Assembly (NCBI GenBank): GCA_902792435.1
Contig: CADAZN010000021.1
Coordinates: 38,340 to 102,339 of the forward strand
Direction: 5' to 3'
DNA: 64,000 bases
From: an uncultured Bacteroidales bacterium
Lineage (GTDB): Bacteria; Bacteroidota; Bacteroidia; Bacteroidales; Muribaculaceae
Shown here: one piece after another, positions 17,469 through 25,720 of the stretch
Position numbering within the stretch: position 1 is the stretch's first letter
Layout of the letters: every line of letters begins with the position of its first letter
Program-made: the position numbers and the translations under genes
Notes under the pieces: model-generated
What the model was told of the DNA's origin: nothing
The model's database searches: none
What the model saw: the letters and a program-made list of their open reading frames with translations, nothing else

Positions 17469-19016
17469 ATGAAATCAATCTGCTTCTATTTCCAGATACA
17501 TCAGCCGTTCCGCCTGAAGACCTACCGCTTCTTTGATATTGGTAACGACCATTACTACTATGATGACTTTGCCAATGATGACATCATTACCCGCATAGCT
17601 CAACGCTCCTACATGCCAGCCAACCAAATGCTCCTGGACATGATTAAGGAGAACGGGAAAAAATTCAAGGTAGCATTCTCAATTAGTGGAACAGCACTCG
17701 AGCAGCTCGAACAATATGTTCCCGAGTTTATCGACTCGATGAAAGAGCTTGCCGATACTGGCTGCGTAGAATTCCTGAGCGAGACCTATGCTCACTCGCT
17801 GTCGTCACTTGTAGACCCCGAGGAGTTTATCGCACAGGTCAAAGCTCACGACGAAAAGATTTACCAACTCTTTGGCCAAAAGCCAAAAGTGTTCAGAAAC
17901 ACCGAGCTTATATATGACGACGATATCGCTGCGATGGTTGCATCAATGGGCTTCAAGGGAGCCATTACCGATGGAGCCAAGCACATCCTTGGATGGAAGT
18001 CGCCCAACTATCTGTATAAATCGGCAGCTGCACCAAAACTGAGACTGCTCCTCAAGAACTCGAAACTGAGTGATGACATCTCGTTCCGCTTCAGCAATCC
18101 CGAATGGGACGCCTATCCATTGAAGGCCGACAAATATATCGACTGGATTGCCAGCCTTCCCGAAGAGGAAATGCTTGTGAACCTGTTTATGAACTATGAG
18201 ACCTTTGGCGAGCTTCAGCCACGCGAGAGCGGAATCTTTGAGTTCATGAAGGCTCTTCCCCGTTTTGCTGCACAACACGACATTGAGTTTATGACTCCTA
18301 GCGAGGTTGTGTCAAAGATGAAACCTGTGGCTGAGTTGTCGGTTATGCACCCAATCTCTTGGGCCGACGAAGCACGCGACACCAGCGCATGGATGGGCAA
18401 TATTCTCCAGGATGAGGCTGTAAACAAACTCTACTGCTTGAGCGAACGCATTCGCCTTGTTCAAGACAAGCGCATACGTCAAGACTGGAACTACCTGCAA
18501 GCAAGCGACCACTTCTACTACATGAGCACAAAGCACAGTAGCGATGGCTCGGTTCACTCGCACTACAGCCCCTATGACTCACCCTACTCGGCATTTACCA
18601 ACTATATGAACGTGCTGAGTGACTTCTTGATCAGGGTGCGCGAGCAATTCCCCGAGGAGATTGAGAACGAGGAACTAAACGCGTTACTTCTCACAATCCG
18701 TAACCAAGAGAAAGAGATTGAGGAGCTAAACCGCGAGGTAGAGTTGATGCGAAACAACATTGTAAAGGACACTACTGGTGATTTCAAGCCCACAATTGAG
18801 GAAGAAGAGCCCGAGGTGAAGGAAGAAAAGAAAGAGGTTCCTGCAAAGAAAGCTGAAGTTAAGAAGGCTCCAGCTAAGAAAGTTCCTGCTAAAAAAGCAG
18901 AAGCAAAGAAAGCTCCTGCTAAAAAAGCAGAAACAAAGAAAACTCCGGCAAAAAAGACTGAAGCTAAGAAGGCTCCAGCAAAAAAGGCACCAGCCAAAAA
19001 AACTACTAAGAAATAA
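17469..19016 (+). CDS. GH57 family alpha-glucan enzyme with lysine-rich C-terminal tail
   Basis: 515 residues. The five conserved GH57 regions are visible: HQPFR (11-15), GCVEFLSETYAH (98-109), FRNTELIY with the likely nucleophile Glu146, AITDGA with the likely acid Asp168, and NYETFGE (242-248). GH57 enzymes include alpha-amylases, amylopullulanases and branching enzymes; here, between glycogen enzymes, an alpha-amylase-like or glucan-transferring role is inferred. After the catalytic part come a helical bundle (about 305-395), a probable coiled coil (400-430) and a low-complexity tail (451-515) made of AEAKKAPAKK-type repeats, resembling histone H1 or bacterial DNA-binding tails. There is no signal peptide. 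The stop codon overlaps the next start (TAATG), which implies translational coupling with the esterase. Confidence 0.9.
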   Translation: MKSICFYFQIHQPFRLKTYRFFDIGNDHYYYDDFANDDIITRIAQRSYMPANQMLLDMIKENGKKFKVAFSISGTALEQLEQYVPEFIDSMKELADTGCVEFLSETYAHSLSSLVDPEEFIAQVKAHDEKIYQLFGQKPKVFRNTELIYDDDIAAMVASMGFKGAITDGAKHILGWKSPNYLYKSAAAPKLRLLLKNSKLSDDISFRFSNPEWDAYPLKADKYIDWIASLPEEEMLVNLFMNYETFGELQPRESGIFEFMKALPRFAAQHDIEFMTPSEVVSKMKPVAELSVMHPISWADEARDTSAWMGNILQDEAVNKLYCLSERIRLVQDKRIRQDWNYLQASDHFYYMSTKHSSDGSVHSHYSPYDSPYSAFTNYMNVLSDFLIRVREQFPEEIENEELNALLLTIRNQEKEIEELNREVELMRNNIVKDTTGDFKPTIEEEEPEVKEEKKEVPAKKAEVKKAPAKKVPAKKAEAKKAPAKKAETKKTPAKKTEAKKAPAKKAPAKKTTKK

Positions 19017-19597
19017 TGTCTAAGAAGAAACTATTATATATTCACGGATTTAGGAGCTCGGCACAAAGCAGCACTATCCTGAACATCAAGGCCAACTACC
19101 TTGGTGTGGAAGTGCATGCCATTGATGTAACACATCATCCTGTAGAGTCGATAAAGATGATTGAGAAGTATATTGCTGATCATGGTATCGACATTCTTGC
19201 CGGGACATCGCTAGGAGGCTTTTACACCTTGTGCGCCAATGTCGACATTCCAAAGATTGCTGTTAATCCTGCAATAAATCCTGAAACCAGCTTGCGGCAT
19301 TTGCCCGAGATAGGTCAGGAAGTGGAATACTTCAATCCACGAGCTGATGGTGTTCAAACCTTCACATGTAGCGTTGAAGACTTGGAGGAGTTTGTTGGTA
19401 TCGAGAAGCATATCACGCCCGACACCCACATCGTTGGCAGCTCTCATGACGAGATGCTCGGGGACTTACGTCCCCAGTATCGCCAATTGGCAGGTGACCA
19501 TTTCCATGAATCCAATCAGCTTGGCCACCGCATAACCCCTGAATTTATAGCAATTCCCACGGGCGACTTCTATAAGGTGCTGTCGCAGTTCTTATAG
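19016..19597 (+). CDS. YqiA/YcfP-family alpha/beta-hydrolase (UPF0227)
   Basis: 193 residues. The oxyanion region LLYIHGFRSSAQSST (6-20), the nucleophile elbow GTSLGGFYT (about 63-71) and the C-terminal His region (HITPEF) match the small YqiA esterase family; VGSSHDEML is the probable Asp region. E. coli YqiA hydrolyses short-chain esters in vitro, but the natural substrate is unknown. The start overlaps the GH57 stop codon by one base, so the two are translationally coupled. There is no signal peptide, so it is cytosolic. A perfect hairpin terminator follows at 19622. Confidence 0.82.
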   Translation: MSKKKLLYIHGFRSSAQSSTILNIKANYLGVEVHAIDVTHHPVESIKMIEKYIADHGIDILAGTSLGGFYTLCANVDIPKIAVNPAINPETSLRHLPEIGQEVEYFNPRADGVQTFTCSVEDLEEFVGIEKHITPDTHIVGSSHDEMLGDLRPQYRQLAGDHFHESNQLGHRITPEFIAIPTGDFYKVLSQFL

Positions 19598-19621
19598 TTC
19601 TCCTCTATTTGTTAATGAACT

Positions 19622-19655
19622 AAAGAAGGGTATCAGAATTCTGATACCCTTCTTT
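19622..19655. terminator. Bidirectional intrinsic terminator
   Basis: A perfect 17-bp inverted repeat (AAAGAAGGGTATCAGAA and its complement) without spacer, T-rich on both flanks, between the convergent esterase and DHHW genes. Confidence 0.9.
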
Positions 19656-19695
19656 AATTTATTGGTATTAAAACGTCAACTATTTCCTTAACGCG

Positions 19696-21096
19696 TTATT
19701 TTCTTCTTTTCTTTGCCTGTTTCTTATTATCGGCGGCATCATTTTTTCCTCCACCTTTGGCGGTATATGTGCCGTCGGGTTGAGTCAAGAAGTTAATAAG
19801 CTCCTGTCCTGAAGCATAGGCTCGGAATATCTCGGAGAACATGAGGATATCGGTAATGTTATTGTCGGTAACATACTTCTTCATATTCTTAGAGAAATAA
19901 CGGAAGTCAACAACATGAATGTCCTCAAATGAGTAAAACAAGTATCCAGGTATTGCGTTACCGAAACTGTCCTTGATGATAAGCAGACGTCGACCGTTCT
20001 TGGTTGAAGTGTTGACGTGAGTGATCTTAGCGTCACCTCCCATGAAGGTGCTATAGGCAGCACCACTACCATCGGGATAAGAATAGAAGTATTCTCCAGC
20101 CACCTTAGGACCTTCTCCAACTGTCTGGAAATTGCCGTTAGTCTTGAAGTGGATATAGTCGGTAGTGTAAGTCACACCACGAGGAACGTAGTAAACGAAA
20201 TCCTCAGGAGCATTTTTAACTGAGATATCACGGCTAAATCCGTACATTGTACCCACGAAGTTATGAATTACCTTCTTGTCATAGCTGTTAAGTTCCTTGA
20301 AGGGCACATTGGCAACTCTTGCGAAGGCCTGAGCAGCATAGAACGCTCCAAGTGGTGCCCAGTGGTGGTCGGTGCGCAGATAAATAGGCTCCTTGACATG
20401 AGCAGCAAGAGCTGAATAGGCGTTAACCACCTTCACAGAGTCGCTAAGTCGGTTGTGGATAGCCTGAATTGTAGGCAACTCAGGCTTAGTAGCCTCTTTA
20501 GCAGCATCGGGACAATAGAACTCTCCGGCTGTTGGAACAAGCATACAATAAACCTTGACGTTGGGGAATGTCCTTTGATACTCGTTACAAGCCTTAGCAT
20601 AGTTGACACCGCCTTCCTCGGCACCGCCATAAGCCATAAGAGCTCTCACATTAGCCCCCTCACCAGCAATAATGATGCCATGGTGTGCAACCTTAGCGTT
20701 GGCATTGGCGTTAACCTGGTTGTCATATTCATCAATATTGCGGTTGCCTGCAGCAGCGATCACATCGGCGCCCTCGGTCAAATTCTTACTGTCGGCAGCA
20801 TGGAACTTGACTTTGCTCTGGTTGTTATGGAACATTCTGAGTTTAGTATTATCACTAAACCACATGCTCATTGTCATGAAATTGTCGCGGTAAGGCTCGC
20901 TGTCGCTGAACCACTGCGAAACACTGTTGGTGAAGGTTCCCTTAGCGAGGCTTTCAAGAGTCAGAGGAGGGAAAGTCGCCAGTTCTCGCTTTTCGAGTGC
21001 AGAAAAAGTACTCCTTGGCAGCATAGTGAAAAGCACAGTAAAAGCTGCATATATAGTGAGAACTATAATTAGATAAGAATAAGTTCTTTTCTTCAT
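19696..21096 (-). CDS. DHHW-family (AlgJ/AlgX-like) O-acetylation protein, long form
   Basis: 466 residues. An N-terminal transmembrane helix (about 8-28) is followed by the region typical of full-length DHHW proteins (LEKRELATFPPLTLESLAKG, QWFSDSEPYRDNF at 61-73) and then an SGNH-hydrolase-like catalytic fold: GEGANVRALMAYGG, the signature TDHHWAPLGA (242-251) and IIKDSFGNAIPGYLFYSFED. In alginate O-acetylation, AlgJ/AlgX-type proteins receive acetyl groups from an MBOAT partner and pass them to the polysaccharide in the periplasm; that role is inferred here from the MBOAT gene two places upstream. The C-terminus is a Gly/Lys-rich tail (KGGGKNDAADNKKQAKKRRK). It overlaps functionally with the shorter paralogue at 21116. 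It is last in the three-gene unit. Confidence 0.85.
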   Translation of the reverse strand: MKKRTYSYLIIVLTIYAAFTVLFTMLPRSTFSALEKRELATFPPLTLESLAKGTFTNSVSQWFSDSEPYRDNFMTMSMWFSDNTKLRMFHNNQSKVKFHAADSKNLTEGADVIAAAGNRNIDEYDNQVNANANAKVAHHGIIIAGEGANVRALMAYGGAEEGGVNYAKACNEYQRTFPNVKVYCMLVPTAGEFYCPDAAKEATKPELPTIQAIHNRLSDSVKVVNAYSALAAHVKEPIYLRTDHHWAPLGAFYAAQAFARVANVPFKELNSYDKKVIHNFVGTMYGFSRDISVKNAPEDFVYYVPRGVTYTTDYIHFKTNGNFQTVGEGPKVAGEYFYSYPDGSGAAYSTFMGGDAKITHVNTSTKNGRRLLIIKDSFGNAIPGYLFYSFEDIHVVDFRYFSKNMKKYVTDNNITDILMFSEIFRAYASGQELINFLTQPDGTYTAKGGGKNDAADNKKQAKKRRK

Positions 21097-21115
21097 TGCT
21101 TCTTAGAACTAAGAG

Positions 21116-22186
21116 TTACTGATTGAGATATTTTCGCAGATTATTAGAAGTTCTTTCAGGAATGAGGTGTGTGATATTGTTTGCAAAGACAATGTCGGTA
21201 ATGTTGTTGTCCTTGACATATTTTTTCATGTTCTTATTGAAGTATCGGCAGTCGATTACATGAATTTCCTCAAACGAATAGAACAAATATCCTGGCAGTG
21301 CATTACCGAAGCTGTCCTTAAGAATCATCAAGTGACGGCCATTGCGTGTTGAAGTTTGAACTTTCACAATCTTGGCATCACCACCCATGAAAGTGCAATA
21401 AGCACCTGTACCCTTGAAGTTATAAAAAAACTTGTCTTGTTTTGGTGCAGCTTCGCCTGTTACTTTGAGTCCGCTAGTCTTGTAGTTGATGTAGGTGGTA
21501 GTGTATTCCACATCGCGAGGCTTGTAGTAAATGAAGTCTTCGGGCGCGTTCTTCACCGAAGCGTCTTTGGTGTACTGATACATAGTACCAACATATGGCG
21601 AAACGGTATCGGTGTCGTAGCTAGAGATATCTTTAAAAGGTACGCCAGCCACTTGCGCCAGCTTTTGTGCGGCATAGTATCCGCCAAGAGGTGCCCAGTG
21701 GTGATCGGTTCTAGAATAAATGGGCTCACTGGCGTGCTGTGCTAGTGGAGTGTAAACATCCACCACATAAACCGAATCACTGAGGTGTTCAAACAAGCCA
21801 TTGAAAGTAACAGTCTCGTCCTTTGACCAAGTCTTTGCTACATCGGGAGTGTAGAAAGCAGCTGCGGTTGGTATAGGCATCATGTAGACATTAACCTTGT
21901 CGCCAAAGATTCGCTTATATTCGTTGGCAACCTCGGCATAAGCATAACCACTTGTCTTAGAGCCACCAAAAGCGCTGAAAGCTCTCACATTTTTTCCTTT
22001 ACCAACAACGATAAGTCCTCCCTTACCAGCTTTGTGAGCAGGCCAGTCGGCATTAACAGTGTTAGTGTATTGATAAGAGATGCGTCGGTCTTCCTTCTTT
22101 TGGTCAACGCCTTTAGCCAAAGCAATAGAGCTCAAGAGTGAAATCAAAGTTACAGCAGATATTGTTATGAGAGTATGTCGTTTCAT
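21116..22186 (-). CDS. DHHW-family O-acetylation protein, short form
   Basis: 356 residues, paralogous to the C-terminal three quarters of the neighbour at 19696 (shared KGKNVRAFSAFGGSKTSG-type, TDHHWAPLGGYYAAQ and ILKDSFGNALPGYLFYSFEE segments). It has its own signal anchor (about 5-24), but lacks the first ~70 residues after it, including the SEPYRDNF motif. It is located in the periplasm by inference. The gaps are 22 bp to the MBOAT gene and 18 bp to the long paralogue, so all three are cotranscribed. Two DHHW proteins per MBOAT suggests one may acetylate and the other bind or hand over the glycan, as AlgX and AlgJ differ; which is which cannot be told. Confidence 0.83.
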   Translation of the reverse strand: MKRHTLITISAVTLISLLSSIALAKGVDQKKEDRRISYQYTNTVNADWPAHKAGKGGLIVVGKGKNVRAFSAFGGSKTSGYAYAEVANEYKRIFGDKVNVYMMPIPTAAAFYTPDVAKTWSKDETVTFNGLFEHLSDSVYVVDVYTPLAQHASEPIYSRTDHHWAPLGGYYAAQKLAQVAGVPFKDISSYDTDTVSPYVGTMYQYTKDASVKNAPEDFIYYKPRDVEYTTTYINYKTSGLKVTGEAAPKQDKFFYNFKGTGAYCTFMGGDAKIVKVQTSTRNGRHLMILKDSFGNALPGYLFYSFEEIHVIDCRYFNKNMKKYVKDNNITDIVFANNITHLIPERTSNNLRKYLNQ

Positions 22187-22208
22187 TATGTGTATATATT
22201 ATTAAGTT

Positions 22209-23663
22209 TTAGAATCTAGTATATAGGAATGGATTGTTGGTCGCACCCACGAGCAGGGCTACGCTAAGTACGAGAATTACAACTGCTGTAACAATGCGTG
22301 CTACAGTGAAGATATTCTGCTCAAGAGCCACATTGCCCTTGCAGAATCGCGTTGTGAGGTTGCATGCCTTCTCTCTAATTGGCATACAGAACAGAATGGC
22401 GACTACCCACAGCCAGAAGTGGTCGAAGATTGCTGCCTGTGAAACGAAGTCGAATTTCACGTCGGCGAAGCCAAACAGAGAAGAGAGGAAAATCTTCAAC
22501 TCTCCAAAGTCGACGAAATAGAATGTACCCTTAGCAACAAAGAGCACCATGAGGCTGTAGATGTGAAGCAGGAATTTTGGAGTTTTTGGCTTGATGTAAG
22601 GCAAGAGAACATATTTCTCAAAGAGAACGATAACACCAAAGTAAAGACCCCAGATCACAAAGTTCCAGCTAGCTCCATGCCACAGACCGGTGAGCGCCCA
22701 AACCACACCAATGTTAAGAGCTTGGTGCCTGCGATTACCACCCATAGGGATATAGACATAATCGCGGAAGAAGCTACCAAGCGAAATGTGCCAACGGCGC
22801 CAATAGTCGGTGATAGTTTCGCAGCAATAGGGGTGATTGAAGTTTTCCTTGAAGTGGAATCCCATGCATCGTCCCATACCGATTGCCATATCACTATATC
22901 CCGAGAAGTCGAAGTAGATTTGAAGCATGAACGCCGCACATCCAATCCAAGCTCCACTAGTAGACATGTCGTTGATGCCATCACTCAAGAACTGAGTCGA
23001 GATAATAGAGAGTTGGTTTGCCATAATGACTTTCTTACCAAGACCAACAAGGAACCTGAATGAGCCATCGGCGAAGTCCTGAGCGGTGACGTGGCGATTG
23101 TTGATTTCGCTCGCGATAGTCTCATAACGCACGATAGGACCTGCAATGAGTTGTGGGAACATAGAGATGTAGAGCAGCAAGTCACGATATCGCTTCTGAG
23201 CAGGTGAAACCCTGCGATACACATCCATGATGTAAGAAATAGCCTGGAATGTGTAGAAGCTGATACCGATTGGCAACGCAATGTTTGGCCTTGAGATAGG
23301 GATACCCAAATCAATCAGGATTTGCGACAAGAAGCCCAAATACTTAAAGATAGCAATGATACTAATATTGGCAACAAGTCCAATTACCAGAGCTGTCTTT
23401 CGTTTCTTCTCGTCTTGTTGTGAGTCGATAAACCTACCCACAAGGAAATTGACGAATACACTGAAGAGCATGAGGAACACATAAACCGGTTCGCCCCATG
23501 CATAAAAAATAAGCGAGTAAATCACCAGCGTCCAGTTCTTGCAGGTGTTAACTTGCTTTACAGAGTTTGAAAGATACTTTTTGTCAATGAATGTCGCCAG
23601 CAAATAGCAAAGCGCGAAAGCAGGAATAAAGACAAAAAGAAAAAATAAGTCAGAAAAAACCAT
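22209..23663 (-). CDS. MBOAT-family membrane O-acyltransferase (AlgI/DltB-like)
   Basis: 484 residues with about 11 transmembrane segments, including LFFLFVFIPAFALCYLLATF at the N-terminus. Family motifs: LPIGISFYTFQAISYIMDVY, YISMFPQLIAGPIVRY, FFRDYVYIPMGGNR and WALTGLWHGASWNFVIWGLY, the last containing the catalytic histidine. AlgI-type MBOATs carry acetyl groups from the cytoplasm across the inner membrane for O-acetylation of an exported polysaccharide. It is first in an operon with two DHHW proteins. The glycan is not identified: no polysaccharide biosynthesis genes adjoin. A promoter candidate lies at 23740-23769. Confidence 0.92.
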   Translation of the reverse strand: MVFSDLFFLFVFIPAFALCYLLATFIDKKYLSNSVKQVNTCKNWTLVIYSLIFYAWGEPVYVFLMLFSVFVNFLVGRFIDSQQDEKKRKTALVIGLVANISIIAIFKYLGFLSQILIDLGIPISRPNIALPIGISFYTFQAISYIMDVYRRVSPAQKRYRDLLLYISMFPQLIAGPIVRYETIASEINNRHVTAQDFADGSFRFLVGLGKKVIMANQLSIISTQFLSDGINDMSTSGAWIGCAAFMLQIYFDFSGYSDMAIGMGRCMGFHFKENFNHPYCCETITDYWRRWHISLGSFFRDYVYIPMGGNRRHQALNIGVVWALTGLWHGASWNFVIWGLYFGVIVLFEKYVLLPYIKPKTPKFLLHIYSLMVLFVAKGTFYFVDFGELKIFLSSLFGFADVKFDFVSQAAIFDHFWLWVVAILFCMPIREKACNLTTRFCKGNVALEQNIFTVARIVTAVVILVLSVALLVGATNNPFLYTRF

Positions 23664-23739
23664 ATTGTTTATAGTAAATTAAAATCTCAGTAAAAAAATA
23701 TGTATCTTCTTATTTGCTAGTTTGGTATAAAAAAACGTG

Positions 23740-23769
23740 CAAATTTAGTGGTTTTAAGCTACTCACAAA
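23740..23769 (-). promoter_or_regulatory. Promoter of the MBOAT/DHHW operon
   Basis: On the minus strand, TTTG (23766-23769), 18 bp, TAAATTTG (23740-23747). The spacing is 1 bp shorter than the usual 19-21. It leaves a leader of about 70 bp before the ATG at 23663. Confidence 0.6.
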
Positions 23770-24983
23770 AAACTATAGTGTTAATAATGATAAAAAAGAA
23801 AATAATCATATTTGATTTAATAATATATATATTAAAGAAATCGGCAGATAAAATGTGGCGAAGATTAGCAAGAAATGACTAGGAGTAGCAAGGAGTGCCT
23901 AGAAGCTAAAAGGGTTGATCGAATAACAAAGAACAAGGTACCGGTCCAACCACCATTCAACATCTAAAGATGTCGCTCGATGACAAATAATAATTCTCAA
24001 ACAATCAAAATTGGGTAAAATTAAAATGGTCCAAATATCGCCAAACTGTCAAAAAACGATTTTAAATAACCGCGTGAGAATCGAAAAATAAACAGCAACT
24101 CAAATTACTGATCGGTATATAGTGTAGTGGGGGAGGGTGGATATTGGAGGTTCAACAGAACGAGTCTCACGCATTAGATGAAAGCAAAAAATATGGTCAC
24201 AATGCAACCATAAATTATTTGACAGAGCCAGGGATGCAAAAGCAGAAAACACCCAAAAAGGAGTCAATTGACCTATTTAAGACTTCAAATTAGCCAAAAA
24301 CAGGTAATGGTAATGGTAAAACCAAGCATTCTAGGCCCAAAAGAGGTGTTATTAAAACTTTTCTGACCCATTTTCAAGTCATATATTATCAAAGTATATC
24401 GGTTATATAAAATCACTGATAATTAGTTAATTCCATATGAATAACTGAGATTATTTAATCATTTTAAGCCTCTTAGAATCGAAAATCCATGCTTATACCC
24501 ACCAATTTCCAGAAAAACGCCCGAGAAAACAAAAACAGCCCGCAAATGGTAACTTTACCATCGCAAGTTTACCAAAGTGAACACTACCATATAGACACCA
24601 TTTTGCAAATGCGAACCTGAAATTTGATTCTTCAAAATCCAAATTACGACAGATTGGACCAATGTGTTTTTCGCAATTTGCATTCTCAAAGTTTACAAAT
24701 TCAAATAAATTGCGATTTAAGTTTTGTTTACATTTACCATATTGCGGTGAAAATCAGCATTTTGACTATGCCTATGTTTAGTGTTAGCTCACATTTTTAG
24801 CACATTTTGGCCCAGCACCCACACATCCACCACATTGTAACATTGTATCTTATTGATTTTAAATATATTTACCATTCACACCTAAACCTTTTATTTAATA
24901 TTACACAAAGAGCGTCAATAATGCAAATCTAAATGACGTTTTTGTGAATTTAAAATGTAAATTCAAAGATTTTCGTTTAAAAA
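23770..24983. other. 1.2-kb AT-rich gap without genes
   Basis: No frame of credible length or composition is present on either strand. Seen in it: a 10-bp-period repeat at 23862-23905, four TTTACCAW sites (24554, 24568, 24733, 24868) plus three TGGTAAW sites in inverse orientation (24308-24320, 24547), and TTTGCAAATGCGAA / TTCGCAATTTGCAT motifs (24602, 24670) that recur at the promoter and start of the next gene. I found no RNA gene that I recognise. Confidence 0.7.
23862..23905. repeat. 10-bp-period intergenic repeat (GAGTRRCWAG type)
   Basis: Units GATTAGCAAG, AAATGACTAG, GAGTAGCAAG and GAGTGCCTAG follow each other without spacers. Related strings occur at 9051-9080, 28148-28189 and 38419-38445, all between genes. 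Confidence 0.7.
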
Positions 24984-25015
24984 TTTGTTTTTTTCAACAG
25001 CTTGTTCTAAATTTG
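24984..25015 (+). promoter_or_regulatory. Bacteroidetes-type promoter of the XRE regulator with overlapping operator candidate
   Basis: TTTG (24984-24987), 20 bp, TAAATTTG (25008-25015). The motif TTTGCAAACGCAAA (25012-25025) starts inside the -7 box; its relatives at 24602-24615 and 24670-24683 suggest autoregulation. Confidence 0.75.
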
Positions 25016-25047
25016 CAAACGCAAAATTTATAATTGTTAACCGCATT

Positions 25048-25581
25048 ATGGACATTATTTCGCGCTTAAAACTGTTCTTAGAGCAGAATGGAATATCCAA
25101 TTCGCAATTTGCCGACACTTGCGAAATACCTCGCCCTACTCTCTCGCAACTCCTGAATGGACGAAACAAAAAAGTGAGCGATGAGGTTATTTCCAAGATC
25201 CATATAGCCTATCCTGCTCTTAATATTATGTGGCTGATGTTTGGCGATGGTGAAATGTTCGTTTCTCAGGACGCTAACTCGTCGGGAAATCCAGCTTCAC
25301 AAAACTTGTCCAAAACTCCACAAGCGCATGAAGGATTCATGGGAGGCGCCAAAGGCCATATTCAAGGCAATGGTTCTCAGCGCAATCAACGCACCATCAG
25401 TTTTGGCGACGGAGATTCGGCATCAAATGGAGGTGCGGCTGCACTTAACGATGCACTTAAGAGCATTGCCAAAAACGTTAGCCGAGGAAGCAATCCCTCC
25501 CCTACTGGCCAGCGCCAAATTGTAAATATCATGATTTTCTATGATGACAATTCATTTGAGTCGATTACTCCAATGCGATAA
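25048..25581 (+). CDS. XRE-family helix-turn-helix regulator
   Basis: 177 residues from the ATG at 25048; an upstream in-frame TTG at 24985 falls inside the promoter and is rejected. The helix-turn-helix (residues 1-60) reads DIISRLKLFLEQNGISNSQF, ADTCEIPRPTLSQLLNGR, with a second conserved part LNIMWLMFGDGEMF, as in many Bacteroidales XRE regulators. The middle (about 70-150) is Gly/Asn/Ser-rich and probably disordered; the C-terminus ends IVNIMIFYDDNSFESITPMR, a conserved-looking strand-rich tag that may mediate multimerisation. The gene stands alone between a large gap and a terminator. Its target is unknown; repeated GCAAA/TTTGC sites at its promoter suggest it controls itself. The 12-mer TTCGCAATTTGC occurs both at 24670 and inside the coding start at 25101. 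Confidence 0.85.
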   Translation: MDIISRLKLFLEQNGISNSQFADTCEIPRPTLSQLLNGRNKKVSDEVISKIHIAYPALNIMWLMFGDGEMFVSQDANSSGNPASQNLSKTPQAHEGFMGGAKGHIQGNGSQRNQRTISFGDGDSASNGGAAALNDALKSIAKNVSRGSNPSPTGQRQIVNIMIFYDDNSFESITPMR

Positions 25582-25631
25582 AAAAACGACAACTTCAGCA
25601 ACAAAAAACTACTATACGCAACATTTCTTCA

Positions 25632-25663
25632 AGCCGTCAGTTTTTTCACAACTGGCGGCTTTC
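25632..25663. terminator. Intrinsic terminator between convergent genes
   Basis: AGCCGTCAGTT and AACTGGCGGCT form an 11-bp stem with one G-U pair, loop TTTTCAC, followed by TTTC. It ends the XRE transcript and lies 58 bp beyond the rlmB stop on the other strand. Confidence 0.8.
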
Positions 25664-25720
25664 TATATTCTATAAAATGAAATTTCTTATTTGCCGGGGT
25701 AGCAAATTGGATTATTGTGA

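Noticed and set aside
23664-25047. Insertion sequence or prophage remnant in the large gap
   Set aside because: No transposase or phage-like reading frame, no terminal inverted repeats and no target duplication could be recognised.
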